From: Porphyra umbilicalis
Taxonomy: Eukaryota > Rhodophyta > Bangiophyceae > Bangiales > Bangiaceae
DNA length: 23,268 bases
Reading direction: 5' to 3'
Assembly: GCA_002049455.2 (NCBI GenBank)
Contig: KV919318.1
Location: 1 to 23,268 of the forward strand
Part shown: positions 8,513 to 17,528 of the stretch, in pieces
Layout of the letters: each line of letters starts with the position of its first letter
Position numbering within the stretch: position 1 is the first letter of the stretch
The notes under the pieces: model-generated
Databases searched by the model: none
What the model was told of the DNA's origin: nothing
Seen by the model: the letters and a program-made list of their open reading frames with translations, nothing else
Translations under genes and position numbers: made by a program

Positions 8513-9184
8513 GCAGTGGTGACTAACCGGGGGTGAGACACAAACGACTTTTTGCCATACGGAAAGGCCAGAGCGACGTGCGGGGATTCCGCAGGATGCC
8601 AAAAACCACACACATTGACATGGTTTTGTGGTGGCTCTTGTGGACTACAGTTCGTGAGTCTACCCACGGCTTATTAGCACATGGAATCTCCCTATGAACA
8701 GACAGCCTGACAGTGCGAAACAGCCAATTAACGCTTTGTCTCTAAGCTGATGATGGCCAATGAGAGCTCGAAACTCTGCTTCTGACGTCGCGCCATGCTC
8801 TCCACTGGGCCAACATGGTGGGAGAGCACCCTCGTCTCGTCGCCTTACTGTTGGGAGATATATTCACACGCAACAGGCCGCCCACAAAGCAGCGGTCGCC
8901 TCCACATGCCTGTGTGAACGGACGCTACTGCTGTTCCACATGGCTTTGTGAAGCGCACTTCCCGTCCACTTGGGCGGCCAGACTCGGCGCAATGCTCTTC
9001 CTCTCGTCGAGACGCTTCTGGTGGTGTAAAGACATCCAACCCCAGAAGACAGAAAATATCATCCACAAGGGATGTTGGGAAAAATCTGCGTCTGTGACCC
9101 CGCACAGGCCGATTCCGTGACCGAATGTGGGTCCACATGGCCCAAAATGGCATGCGTGTCTCACCCCCGGTTAGTCACCACTGC
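8513..9184. mobile_element. 672-bp non-autonomous DNA transposon (MITE-like) with perfect terminal inverted repeats
   Basis: The first 29 bases (starting GCAGTGGTGACTAACCGG, then GGGTGAGACAC) recur exactly as the reverse complement at the other end. The identity reaches 31 bp (8511-8541 and 9156-9186) if palindromic flanks are counted. GCCGC lies directly outside both ends (8508-8512, 9185-9189), a candidate 5-bp target duplication, though such a string is common in this GC-rich context. The interior is less GC-rich than its flanks and has no coding sequence of interest. Perfect arms suggest recent mobility. The superfamily cannot be assigned; CAGTG ends recall hAT, but no 8-bp duplication is present. 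Confidence 0.8.
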
Positions 9185-9713
9185 GCCGCCTAGCCACGCC
9201 ACGGCCGCAACGTGGGCGCCGGGCGGCCCGCCCGTGCCCGCTCGGCGCCGACGCAGACAGCGTCGCGGCGGCGGGCACGGACGGGAGGGAGGCGGGCGCG
9301 GGCGGGGTGGCGTGGCGCGCCACCCACCGCGCCGTCCGTCGGCCGCACCGCCGGCTGCCGTGCGCGCGCCGCCGTGGCCGCCGCCGCGCCGCCCCGCGCA
9401 GGGCGCGCAGTGAGCGCCGGCCCGGCGACGAGCCGCGGGTGGGAGGGGGTGGCGGCCGCCGCCGCTGCGTGACGGCCGCCGCCGCGACCGGCGGTCGTCA
9501 AGAAGCCGCCGGTCGGCGCCGCCGCGGCGCCTGCCCCGACCGCCGCCGTCCGTCTCCACACCCCTCCGGTCGTCGACGGTGAGCGGCGTTGATCCTTTCC
9601 CCGCTCCCTTGCCCGCTGGCGCACGGTCACCGCCGCGTCGGCCTCTTGCCTGTCCCCGCGCTCCGCGCCGACGCGGTCGCGTCTCCAACTGCCGCCCCCA
9701 CCCGCCGCGGACC
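9185..9713. other. Very GC-rich upstream region
   Basis: Extremely GC-rich sequence, open in several frames on both strands because stop codons are rare. None of these translations (Arg/Ala/Pro/Gly mixtures) resembles a protein family. It is likely promoter and leader of the collagen-like gene. Confidence 0.4.
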
Positions 9714-10033
9714 ATGGCCGCTCGGGGCGCCGTGACGCACCCGGTGGCCGCCACGCGGGTGCTATCGCTGGTGGTGCTCGCCACGACCGCCGCCATGGCG
9801 GTGGCCGTCGTATCCCTGGCGGCCACGCCCTCCGCGGCGGCGGCAGCGGCGGTGGCGGCAGCGGCAACGGCGGCTGCCGCCCCCCCGCCCCGCTCGTCGC
9901 GGACTCCTACCTGCCGTCGGTCGACCGCCAGCGCGGCGCCGACGGGGCCGACGGCGCGGATGGCGCCGACGGCGCGGATGGCACCGGCGGAGCGCGCGGC
10001 GGCGCCGGCGGTTCTGGTGGCAAGGGCGGCCTT

Positions 10034-10064
<31 letters not shown>

Positions 10065-10302
10065 GCGCGTCTGCGGCCGCCGCCGCCCGCGGCGCGCGCG
10101 CGACCGCCACCGCCACCGCGTCCGTGTCGGTGGGGCGACCGCGGGCGCCCCCCCCCCGCCCCCCCCCCGCCACCTGCGCCGCCCCCTGCACGTGTGTGTG
10201 TCCGCGGCCGCCCCCGGCAGAGGCGGCGGTGGCCGCGGCGGCGGCTGCGCGCGCCGCCGCGAGGCAGCGCGACGCGGAAGCGGCGGCGGCGGCGGCACAG
10301 CG

Positions 10303-10333
<31 letters not shown>

Positions 10334-10705
10334 CGGCAGCGCGCGGCGGCCGCGTCGGCGGCGGCCGAAGCACGGCGGGCGGCGGCAGCGGCGGCGGCGG
10401 CGACGTGGTCGGGGGGGGGGTCGGGGGGGGGTCGGGGGGGCGGGGGGGCAGGGGGGGCGGGGGGGGCCGGCGGAGGCTCAGGCGGAGCGGGGGGGCGGGT
10501 GGCGCGGGGGGGGCGGGGGGGGGGGGGGGCGGGGGGGGCGGGAGGGGCGGGGGGGCGGGTGGCGCGGGCGGCCGCGGCTATGGCGGCCGCCGCTGAGCGG
10601 CGCTCGTGGCGCCGTCGCCGGGGGGGCGGCGGCGTCCCGAGCCGCCGTGCGCGGGCGGTGGCGCCCCGTGGCGTGTGGCGGCAGCGGGGCATTGGTGGGG
10701 GATAG
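9714..10705 (+). CDS. Probable secreted Gly-rich, collagen-like structural protein (frame broken at a C run)
   Basis: The ATG at 9714 is in an ACCATGG context and encodes MAARGAVTHPVAATRVLSLV followed by a hydrophobic Ala/Val stretch, a typical signal peptide. Near a C7 run (about 9880-9886) the sensible frame changes. Downstream, frame 2 reads LVADSYLPSVDRQR and then (GAD)5-GTG-GAR and GGS/GGK/GGL triplets up to about 10065, a collagen-like Gly-X-Y pattern kept with varying third codon bases. It continues with a short Cys/Pro segment (CAAPCTCVCPRP), an Ala/Arg/Glu/Gln helix-like region (about 10205-10400) and a poly-Gly tail to the stop at 10705. An extracellular-matrix or cell-wall role is inferred. 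The break may be a sequencing error, a small intron or a real lesion, and the Gly tail crosses many G runs so its end is uncertain. Confidence 0.45.
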
Positions 10706-11176
10706 CGGCGTTTGGCGGGCATGACGGCGGTGGGCGGGGTAAGAGTCTAGCGTGGCCGCGCACGGGTGGTGTTTTCTTGCCTTTTTTTTTTTTTGGTTGT
10801 TTCTGCCCGTCACGGCAGCATCGACGCGCGCGCCGTGGGTGGGTGGATGCGGCGGCCGGCCGCCGCCCAAGCGCCGGTCGCGGCGGGCGTGGCGCTCTGT
10901 CGCCGCCGGCAAGGGGCGGAGAGGACGGTAGCGGCGGCGGCCGTACAGGGTGCGGTTGCCACGACGGCAGTTGACCAGAAAACGATGGCATGGCTCGTCT
11001 GGGAAAACGACCAACAGAGACCGTCAGTCGTCCGGGCTGTCTCCCCGCTTGAGGCAATTTTTCTTTGAATACCCAGGGGGGTTCAAGATTGATATTCGGA
11101 TCGAAAGCCATGTGTCAAAGAATTGCCACGTGTTGTCGATAATAATCGGATTAACCTTCTCTCACAGCGTTTAATG
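10706..11176. other. Gene-free spacer
   Basis: GC-rich up to about 10960, with a T12-like run near 10784-10795, then falling to ordinary composition. No ORF, RNA or repeat that I recognise. Confidence 0.4.
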
Positions 11177-11243
11177 TACTCTCTTACAGACGGTTGCTGG
11201 CTACTTTGGTCCGTCCGTCCGCGACCACCCCGGATTGCTGATC
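11177..11243 (+). repeat. Left copy of an inverted repeat pair (partner 18010-18073)
   Basis: The last 22 bases (11222-11243, CGACCACCCCGGATTGCTGATC-like) are an exact reverse complement of 18010-18031, and GGCTACTTT plus the preceding 20 or so bases are also shared with small gaps. Both copies translate to a similar peptide, L-x-DG...LL...RPPRIAD, so this may be a fragment of transposon coding sequence rather than a terminal repeat. Confidence 0.7.
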
Positions 11244-11973
11244 ATTCAACAGTGTCAGTGTTTACCCCCGATTCCAGGCACGTGCGTGCAATACCCTGGC
11301 CTTCAGGGCGGTGGCGCGCTCGGCGACGCATCGACACCGGGCACGCCGGCCGGCTCCATAGCCGCGAGTGCGCACGGGGGCACGTACAGCGCCACGCTGC
11401 CGTGGCGGGGAGAATGTGGGGCGGGGAAAGGGGTGCCGCCGCCGCCACCGCAGCGGCGGCGGCCCGCCGGCGTCGCGCGACACCCACAGGAGTGGCTGTC
11501 ACTCCGCCGCGCAGCGCACCTGTGCACGGCGGGCAGGGCGGCCGACACGGCGCACGGGCGGGCAGGTGGGACTGATCGCCGCGCGATGGGGCGCCTCCAA
11601 CCGCGCCGCTAGGTGGCGTCAGCAACCGCCAACGCGCCGCCGCAACAGAAGACGGCGCGCAGGCACGATCACCCGCGGGTCATCGTGGGCGCTTCGAACC
11701 CCGGAAGTCGCTGCGCGCGGTCGCCGCGCGCAACTCGGGGCGGTGGGGGGGGCAGAGGGACAGACGCCGTCCGGGCCCTGTGACCCTTGTGGCAGGAGAG
11801 TCCTTCTCAGCCACGTAACTCTATTCGCTTTTTAGCGTCATCGCGACCCATCCAACGCTGACACGCCCTCAGATCCCTGAGGACACGAATGCAGACTGCC
11901 ACCTCTGAAACGGAGATCAAGTCCCGATATCTAAGTATATGTGTGCATCACTATACTTTGAGAGCACCCTGTC
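11244..11973. other. Spacer, GC-rich then AT-richer
   Basis: From 11300 to 11780 the sequence is GC-rich and open in several frames without any recognisable protein. From about 11810 it becomes AT-richer as it enters the transposon-derived block. No other feature supported. Confidence 0.35.
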
Positions 11974-12430
11974 CTAAAGGTCAGGGAATTCCAGCCAGTG
12001 GGCCAGTGTTCGTATGAATCTACGGATATCATCGTCGGACATCTGGTGCCCTCGAACGAACGCCCTTTTTCGTCCGTTTCTCGTTCGGATTGCATCCGCC
12101 GGACGAATCGGCATTCGTTTGTCCCAGCGATCGCACAGCGCGTTGATGAAATCTCGTGTCAGGTTCCAAGGTATCTGCAACAAGGCCGAACCGTATTGCT
12201 GCTCGACCCCTTTGCGTTCAGAGAGAGATCGAAAATGAGTACATAACTCCTCTTTGCCCAATCTTTAAGGAGAAGTTCACATCCTTCGAGACATATGTTG
12301 CGAGACTCGCCGCAATGATCCCTCGGAGGTCTCGGGGAAGAAGTGGAGCAAGACCCTGACGGAGGAAAGGATGTGACACCGGCCAGCATTGAGGATACAT
12401 GCCAAAGATGCATTGAAAGACACGGTCGCT
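11974..12430 (-). pseudogene. Decayed coding fragment of an unrecognised repeat family, copy 1
   Basis: Minus-strand reading gives protein-like sequence in two pieces. The upstream piece (about 12427-12260) reads DRVFQCIFGMYPQCWPVS, then LPRDLRGIIAASLATYVSKD. After a one-base frame change near 12255 it continues as EELCTHFRSLSERKG, IPWNLTRDFINALCDRWDKR, IRPADAIRTRNGRKRAF and RGHQMSDDDIRRFIRTLAHW to a stop at 11974. A stop codon also lies just upstream of the first piece. Balanced amino-acid use and AT-richer DNA set it apart from GC-rich shadow frames. Related sequence occurs at 13819-14016, 14965-15237 and 17408-17480, so it belongs to a multicopy, probably mobile, family. I do not recognise the domain. 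Confidence 0.5.
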
Positions 12431-12990
12431 TTATTGTTGCTCGGCGCGGGCACGGGTGGCAGAGCAGACACGAAATCGATAAGAAAGCCACGGTGTGCTA
12501 CAGAGTCACGCAGACATGTAGCTAACTGCACACAGCCGCAAACTCTGACAGAGCTACAGGCCACCGGACAACAGCAAGCTCACCATGTCAGCGACTCGCG
12601 GACACCACGCATGCATGTGCGTATGACACAAGTTACTCGACTTCGATGTCAGCAACACCCATTGGTTTGCAAAGAAACAGAAGCCAAGAAAGAGGAAGCC
12701 ATCGCACATATGCATGGTAAGGATACATGGGGGACGGGCGAGCGAACACGAAAAAGAAGTACGTGGTCAGTTCATCCAACCCATCCACCACCCACCCACC
12801 GCGCGCGTCACACTATCCACACTGCGCCAGTGTGGATCCCCACCCAATCGCCACCACCACTAGTCCAGCGACTGCAAACGTCGTCCGGCCCGTCGTAGAG
12901 TGACTCCCCCCCGCCCCCGTGCGAGCTGGAGAGAATGCGTGGGATGGAGGGGATGCAGATAAGAATACGACAGGAACGAGGGCGGTCGGC
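12431..12990. other. Gene-free spacer with a short perfect palindrome
   Basis: No credible gene. ATCCACACTG-CGC-CAGTGTGGAT at 12815-12837 is a perfect inverted repeat with 10-bp arms and a 3-base centre. CACTG/CAGTG ends facing each other resemble abutting transposon termini. Confidence 0.4.
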
Positions 12991-13129
12991 AGGAGGGTGG
13001 GCGGGGCGATCGAACAGAGGGTGGCCGGGGCTTCCGGCCAGGAGGGTGGGTGGGGCGGTCGACCAGAGGGTGGGCGGGGCGGTCCGCCAGGAGGGTGGGC
13101 CGAGCGGTCGGCCAGGAGAGCGAGCGGGG
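12991..13129 (+). repeat. Minisatellite, alternating 25- and 24-bp units
   Basis: Units of the form AGGAGGGTGGGCGGGGCGGT plus CGRCC start at 12991, 13016, 13040, 13065 and 13089, with a partial sixth at 13114. Lengths alternate 25, 24, 25, 24, 25, so the true duplication unit may be 49 bp. The + strand is strongly G-rich. Confidence 0.85.
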
Positions 13130-13818
13130 ATGTTGGCAGCACTTGTGCACTTGGGCGGCAGCCAGGAGCGGGGCTGGGGGCAGCATGGCAGTCACCTGCA
13201 CACATGCCGAGGGCGCGCATTGGCGCCGCCCAGCACTTCGAATTATTACTAATCGCCCCGCTATCCCCAAGCACAAGGCTTGACGTTTTCCAGCCCGCTG
13301 GTTGGCTGCCCGGTTGACCGGGGGCGCATCCTGGGTCCCCATTGGTAGCAGACTATCATGCCAACAGGTACTGAACAAAGTCTGGCTGACACAAGCTACG
13401 ACGGTGAGGCGTCCGAGCAGAGGTCTCCATGTGCCCGCAAGAATGCATACTGTGTACGCCAAGTCTGCCTTGAACTGGGTGTGAAGGGTGCCGTTTGATC
13501 GCGCAAGGAGGACCTGCCCCATGACCCTGCCAGAGCTCTGCACGGCAATGCCAGCAGCCGTCCCACTCTAGCGACACCGTTTGCGCCCCCATCCTCCCCG
13601 ACCCCCTCGGCATGTATGTGCAGCCCCCCTCGCCCCCCCCCCCCTGCCAGCAGGAGAAAGGAGTGGGAGAGGACAGGAAAGGAGGCAAGCACAAGTGTCC
13701 GTGGTTGGGCGGTGCCCGCAGCTATTGGGAGTAGACGAGTACGCACATGGGTAGGGGTGACCAGGTGGGTGGGGTAAGAAGGTCTCTGGGGGTGTCAGAA
13801 AGCCTTCTCAGACAGAGC
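13130..13818. other. Spacer without recognised features
   Basis: Mixed composition. Several ORFs of 80-150 codons exist but look like unstructured translations with no family resemblance. No RNA gene was recognised. Confidence 0.35.
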
Positions 13819-14016
13819 CTTTTAGAGATCGACACAGCGACATTTGCGAGGATGGTGTCACGAGGTTTGCTGCATGGAAAAACATTTCTCTCACGACCTC
13901 TCACGGTTCGCATATATTTTAAGTTCTCCGTGACCCAATTTGACAACGTGCTGTGCGGCATTCGTCCGGTCGGACGAGCGGCCGAACGAAAGGCCTTTCG
14001 TCCGGACAGACGTTGG
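13819..14016 (+). pseudogene. Decayed coding fragment of the same repeat family, copy 2
   Basis: The + strand reads LLEIDTATFARMVSRGLL, HGKTFLSRPLTVRIYFKF, then QFDNVLCGIRPVGRAAERKAFRP. The block F-x-N-x-LC...IRP...RKAF parallels FINALCDRW...IRPADAIR...RKRAF of copy 1, and the DNA shares the CATTCGTCCGG and CCGAACGA strings. It is a shorter, more diverged copy with no complete ORF. Confidence 0.35.
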
Positions 14017-14198
14017 GGCCCAGAATACAGCTCGGTACCATCCTGACAGTACTTCTTTTGGTTGCGATAATTTCTCTAATATGGATGATGACTAAGACTG
14101 CAAAGTTAAGGACACCGGTCCGCTTGCCTCACCACCTCCCCCTCACCACCTTCCCCATCACCACCATCTCCCTCACCACCTTCTCCCTCCCCGCAGTG

Positions 14199-14318
14199 CC
14201 CCTCTCCGCATTACCCCTCTCCGCATTACCCCGCCCCGCCTTGCCCCGCCCCGCCTTGCCCCGCCCCGCCTTGCCCCGCCCCGCCTTGCCCCGCCCCGCC
14301 TTGCCCCGCCTCGCCTTG
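14199..14318 (+). repeat. 15-bp minisatellite, eight units in two variants
   Basis: Two units of CCCCTCTCCGCATTA (14199-14228) are followed by five perfect units of CCCCGCCCCGCCTTG and one variant (14229-14318). The period is divisible by three, so a long ORF runs through it (Ala-Leu-Pro-Arg-Pro repeat), but nothing outside the repeat supports a protein. Looser CACCACC/TTCTCC repeats precede it from about 14125. Confidence 0.9.
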
Positions 14319-14964
14319 CCCCTCCTCCCCCACCCCTCATCGTCACGCACTTCTCCCCACCTGCCCCTTCTTGCTCACGTCCAGACCTCGTCCGTTCCGA
14401 CCCCCCGCCCCCCGCTCACCGCTGCACCCCCCCCCACCGACGCCGCTGTCCTGCTCCGCGTTCACCGCTGTCAAAATTCACAGCCATCGCCGCTCTCCCC
14501 CGTCGTAAAACGTGTGCCTCCACAATACCGTCCTCTCGTCTACTGCTGCCGTCCCAGATGCAGGAAGGCTCACGCGGCAGCACGGTAACCAGAGTGCGTG
14601 AGTGTCGACCAGGGGAGGATGACCGTCATGGACAAGTCAGCCAAGGCAAGGACTGCTCTGTGAGGTGTGTCGGTTGCTCTCGTAGAGCTCACCCCTCTCC
14701 TGTACTGTAGCTTCCACTCCAGACCTGCACCCCTCTCCTTGCCCTCGGCAGGGCCGTACGACAGGCACTGTTGGGTGCCCCATGTTTTAAAAATCAAACA
14801 CCGAACGTCGGCACCAATACTTACTATAGTTTGTCTGCCGTCGATGGCAGGACGCTCTCATGAAGCTCCAGGAAGGCCTTCTCATTCGGACTTGGAGCTG
14901 CACAGGCACTCGAAGCTTGACTTGTCTCAGAGACTTGGTGACCTTGTCGCTAGACGGACTCTGA
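14319..14964. other. Spacer without recognised features
   Basis: C-rich up to about 14460, then mixed composition. No gene, RNA or element border recognised. Confidence 0.35.
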
Positions 14965-15237
14965 TTGGCCATGTTTGTCGCTGTCAAGATCAGGGACTGC
15001 CATAGAAATCGGCTTCGAGCCGGGCATGCTGTGTTAAAGGCTCTCACAGAGGCCTGGACAGGCACCTCGCTGACAGAACGCTGTGAGCGGATTGTGATTT
15101 TTCCGGACGAGAACCCGGGAACGTCCGGCGTTCGTTCGCCGGACGAACACTCGAACGAAAGCCGAACGACTCTGCGTCGTTCGGGTTCGTCCGGGGCCGT
15201 TCGGGTATTGTCTGAGGGCACCAGGTTTCTGACGATG
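14965..15237 (+). pseudogene. Decayed coding fragment, copy 3, 5' part (interrupted by an element)
   Basis: Sequence around 15098-15237 repeats the strings TTCGTCCGG, CGTTCGTTCG and CGAACGAAAG of copy 1 and ends GGGCACCAGGTTTCTGACGATG, which encodes GHQVSDD, against GHQMSDD in copy 1. The reading frame further upstream is broken by small indels and a stop. The 3' continuation is displaced to 17408 by the inserted 2.17-kb element. Confidence 0.45.
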
Positions 15238-15955
15238 GCACGGCCTGTACATGTGAGGGTTGGTCGGCATTCCAGGCCCTACGCCAGAATTATGTACAAA
15301 ACAATTGACGCTTTTTCACCGTCATCGTTGCGGTCAGACGGTGAAGAGGGGATGGGTTGGGGTCGGCCGTCTACTTTGGAGTGTTTGGAATGTGTGGCCA
15401 GCATACTGCCACTCGCACGGCGAGCGGCACCGACGTGACTGCTTCGGGGACTACAGGCGCGTACAGGGCTGGTGGCATGCTGTGTGGCACTGGCATTTCG
15501 CAAGAATGCGTGCACTGGCAATCGAATTGCAGGCCGCCGCGCCATCGACGACGCAGCTATATGTAATATGTAGCCCATTTCTATGGCCTGTGGTACACCT
15601 GTCCAATCTTCTCTTTAATGTCAATATTGGCGTCACTGCCCATCTTTAATGCAAGAGTAGGAGAATAAGAAAACACTTATACATACGAATACCACGTTGT
15701 CTATCGAGCAGCCACTCTAACGCCGTGGAGACGAACACAGACGAACACAAAACATGGAAATGGTCACAGATGGGCTCAAAAAGCACCAAGAACGTTCACT
15801 ACTAAGAAAGGTCGCGAAGACATAGCATAGAGAGTAGAGAGTCATCCACAGGACACTCCTCCAGTGACTTGAAAGATCATGTGATCCTGATCATTGCGCA
15901 ACAGGTAGGTAGGAGTCTTCGGGGTTTGGCTTCAAGGTCCAGTTCACCGTAGGGC

Positions 15956-16843
15956 TCAGCTGGAGGAGTCGGTAGGCCGATGGGTGCGCGCGGCAAGCTT
16001 CTCCTGCGCGCAACCCGGCACGCTCTCCCAGATGTCCATTGCGGCTAGGCAGGCCTCCTCGTCGCTCTCGGCCATCGGCATGCAGCTGGTAGTGGGCGCG
16101 AGGAAGTAAGGCTGCGGAGGGAGTTGTGGCCGATTACGTGGAGAACGACGTGGTCCGCAGGAGCTCCCGTCGTGGTCAGGGTGTGGCAAGCAGGTTGGCA
16201 GGGAGCCGTGTGCCGGAGAGGCATGCTTGGTGCCAATCCTTTGGGATCAACTTTCTGAGGTAGCACGCGCCGAGGCTGTTCGTCGCGCTTGCGCCCTCTA
16301 TAATACCCGTGTCGAAGTGACGTGTACATCACCGTGGCTCTAGATCCCCGTTGACGGCTAGCACCTCAGTCGTTAAGCCTTCAGAAACACGGAGGAACGG
16401 CTGTTCTTCATGCACAGAGCACCGTTAATGCGATACAGTTTTTCTCCATTCTTGTCGCTTCCGTTATTGTCCAGGGGGGGATAGCAACGAACGCGGTCGA
16501 CCGGCCTCTACGGTACAATCAACGGCGATCGTGGCTCCCGATCATCGTCTTCTGCACGAAAAATGTGGGCTACTTTCTGGTCGTACGATCGCCATAGAGG
16601 GTGGACAGCATTGGAGAAAGACTGTACTCTGTATGACAGGAGTGCCCGTCAGCTGGCTAGCGCCAGTAGGTGTAAGGCCTTCGCGGGTCTTACAGTAGGG
16701 TTCTCCAGAATAAAGTCCCGGGGTCCTGTCCAGAAGATGTAATGTGTGTCCTTGCTATGAGACCACGTGAACATCTCCTCGCTGTACCTTATGCACTCTC
16801 GGTCATACGCAAGTGCCGCGACTGCGCCATCATCCACGCATCG
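15956..16843 (-). pseudogene. Decayed protein-coding region inside the 2.17-kb element
   Basis: Minus-strand frames give protein-like stretches separated by stops and frame changes. In order they are AALAYDRECIRYSEEMFTW and HYIFWTGPRDFILENPTV (to 16649), SFSNAVHPLWRSYDQKVAHI, YPPLDNNGSDKNGEKLYRIN with GALCMKNSRSSVFLKA, YYRGRKRDEQPRRVLPQKVD, and ESDEEACLAAMDIWESVPG before a stop at 15956. Composition is balanced, unlike GC shadows. It could be a degraded transposase or cargo gene of the element, or an unrecognised multi-exon gene. No catalytic motif was identified. Confidence 0.4.
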
Positions 16844-16867
16844 CACTCCTTCTCATCTACCGCTCCT

Positions 16868-17288
16868 ACACCACGCTACTCCACCCCACCTCGCCGAAGA
16901 GGACCCGAACCGACCCGACCCGACCCGACCCCATCCCACGCCACCCAACCCGACCCAACACGACCCCACCCAACCCCACTCCACCTCACCGGACCCGACC
17001 AGACCGTACCCCACCCCTCTCAATCCCACCCGATCCCAAGCCACACCACGCCACCCCACGCCACCCAAGCCACCCCACCCCACGCCACACCACCCGCGCC
17101 ACCCACGCCACCCCATCCCACCCGCGCCGTGCCACCACACCCCACCCCTCGCCATGCCACGCCACGCCACGCCACCTCACCAGCTCAACCCCACCGCACC
17201 CCACCCCACCCCACCCCGCCCCACCCCACCCGCTCAACCCCACCACACCCCGCACCCCACCCCACCCCACCCGCCCCACCTCACCCCT
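16868..17288 (+). repeat. Pentanucleotide-based array (CCACC/CCCGA/CCACG variants)
   Basis: About 420 bp of interrupted 5-bp repeats, nearly free of G except in CGACC or CGCC variants and almost free of T. Early units are GACCC, later ones CCACC and CCACG. Open frames across it encode only Pro/His/Thr repeats and are rejected as genes. It lies within the 2.17-kb element next to its right inverted end. Confidence 0.9.
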
Positions 17289-17407
17289 CGTCATAATCAG
17301 ATCTCTATTGTCATTCATTTGAAAAGGCGTCACTTGTTTCGTACATAATTCAGACATGGGGCCTGGAATGCCGACCGATCTGCACTTCATGTGCACGCCG
17401 TGTCATG

Positions 17408-17480
17408 AAATTCGTAAATGCCTGTTAACACTGGCCCACTCGCTGGTATTGGGGGTGAACACTGACACTGCTATTGTGCT
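17408..17480 (+). pseudogene. Decayed coding fragment, copy 3, 3' part
   Basis: Reads (E)IRKCLLTLAHSLVLGV in the frame continued from GHQVSDD at 15216-15236. Bases 17427-17446 are identical to the copy 1 segment 11991-12010 (reverse complement) except for one position. This is the displaced end of the gene remnant that the 2.17-kb element interrupted. Confidence 0.5.
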
Positions 17481-17528
17481 TCTCACAAAAACTGGATCCG
17501 TAACATCCGCTTCAGCATCATGAACCGC

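Larger units (their letters stand above)
15238..17404. mobile_element. 2.17-kb DNA transposon-like element with long inverted ends and a 3-bp target duplication
   Basis: The ends are inverted copies. The core 15262-15318 matches the reverse complement of 17320-17376 at 50 of 57 positions, and the similarity continues outwards to the tips (GCACGGCCTGTACATG against GACACGGCGTGCACATG). ATG stands directly outside both ends (15235-15237 and 17405-17407). Removing the element and one ATG joins GHQVSDD to EIRKCLLTLAHSL in frame, which matches GHQMSDD-DIRRFIRTLAHWL of copy 1, so this is an insertion rather than two chance repeats. Inside are a decayed minus-strand coding region (15956-16843) and a CCACC-type array. 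A 3-bp duplication is compatible with CACTA or PIF/Harbinger superfamilies, but the tips fit neither consensus clearly. Confidence 0.75.

Noticed and set aside
11690..11712. GGGTTCGAAGC on the minus strand as a tRNA T-loop
   Set aside because: The flanking bases do not pair into a T-stem and no acceptor or anticodon stem is found around it.
14965..15438. 157-codon + strand ORF as an intact gene
   Set aside because: It runs from the decayed repeat copy straight across the border of the 2.17-kb element at 15238, so it cannot be one ancestral protein.
16742..17348. Pro/His/Thr-rich ORFs over the pentamer array
   Set aside because: Open in all three frames because the repeat lacks stop codons; not evidence of coding.
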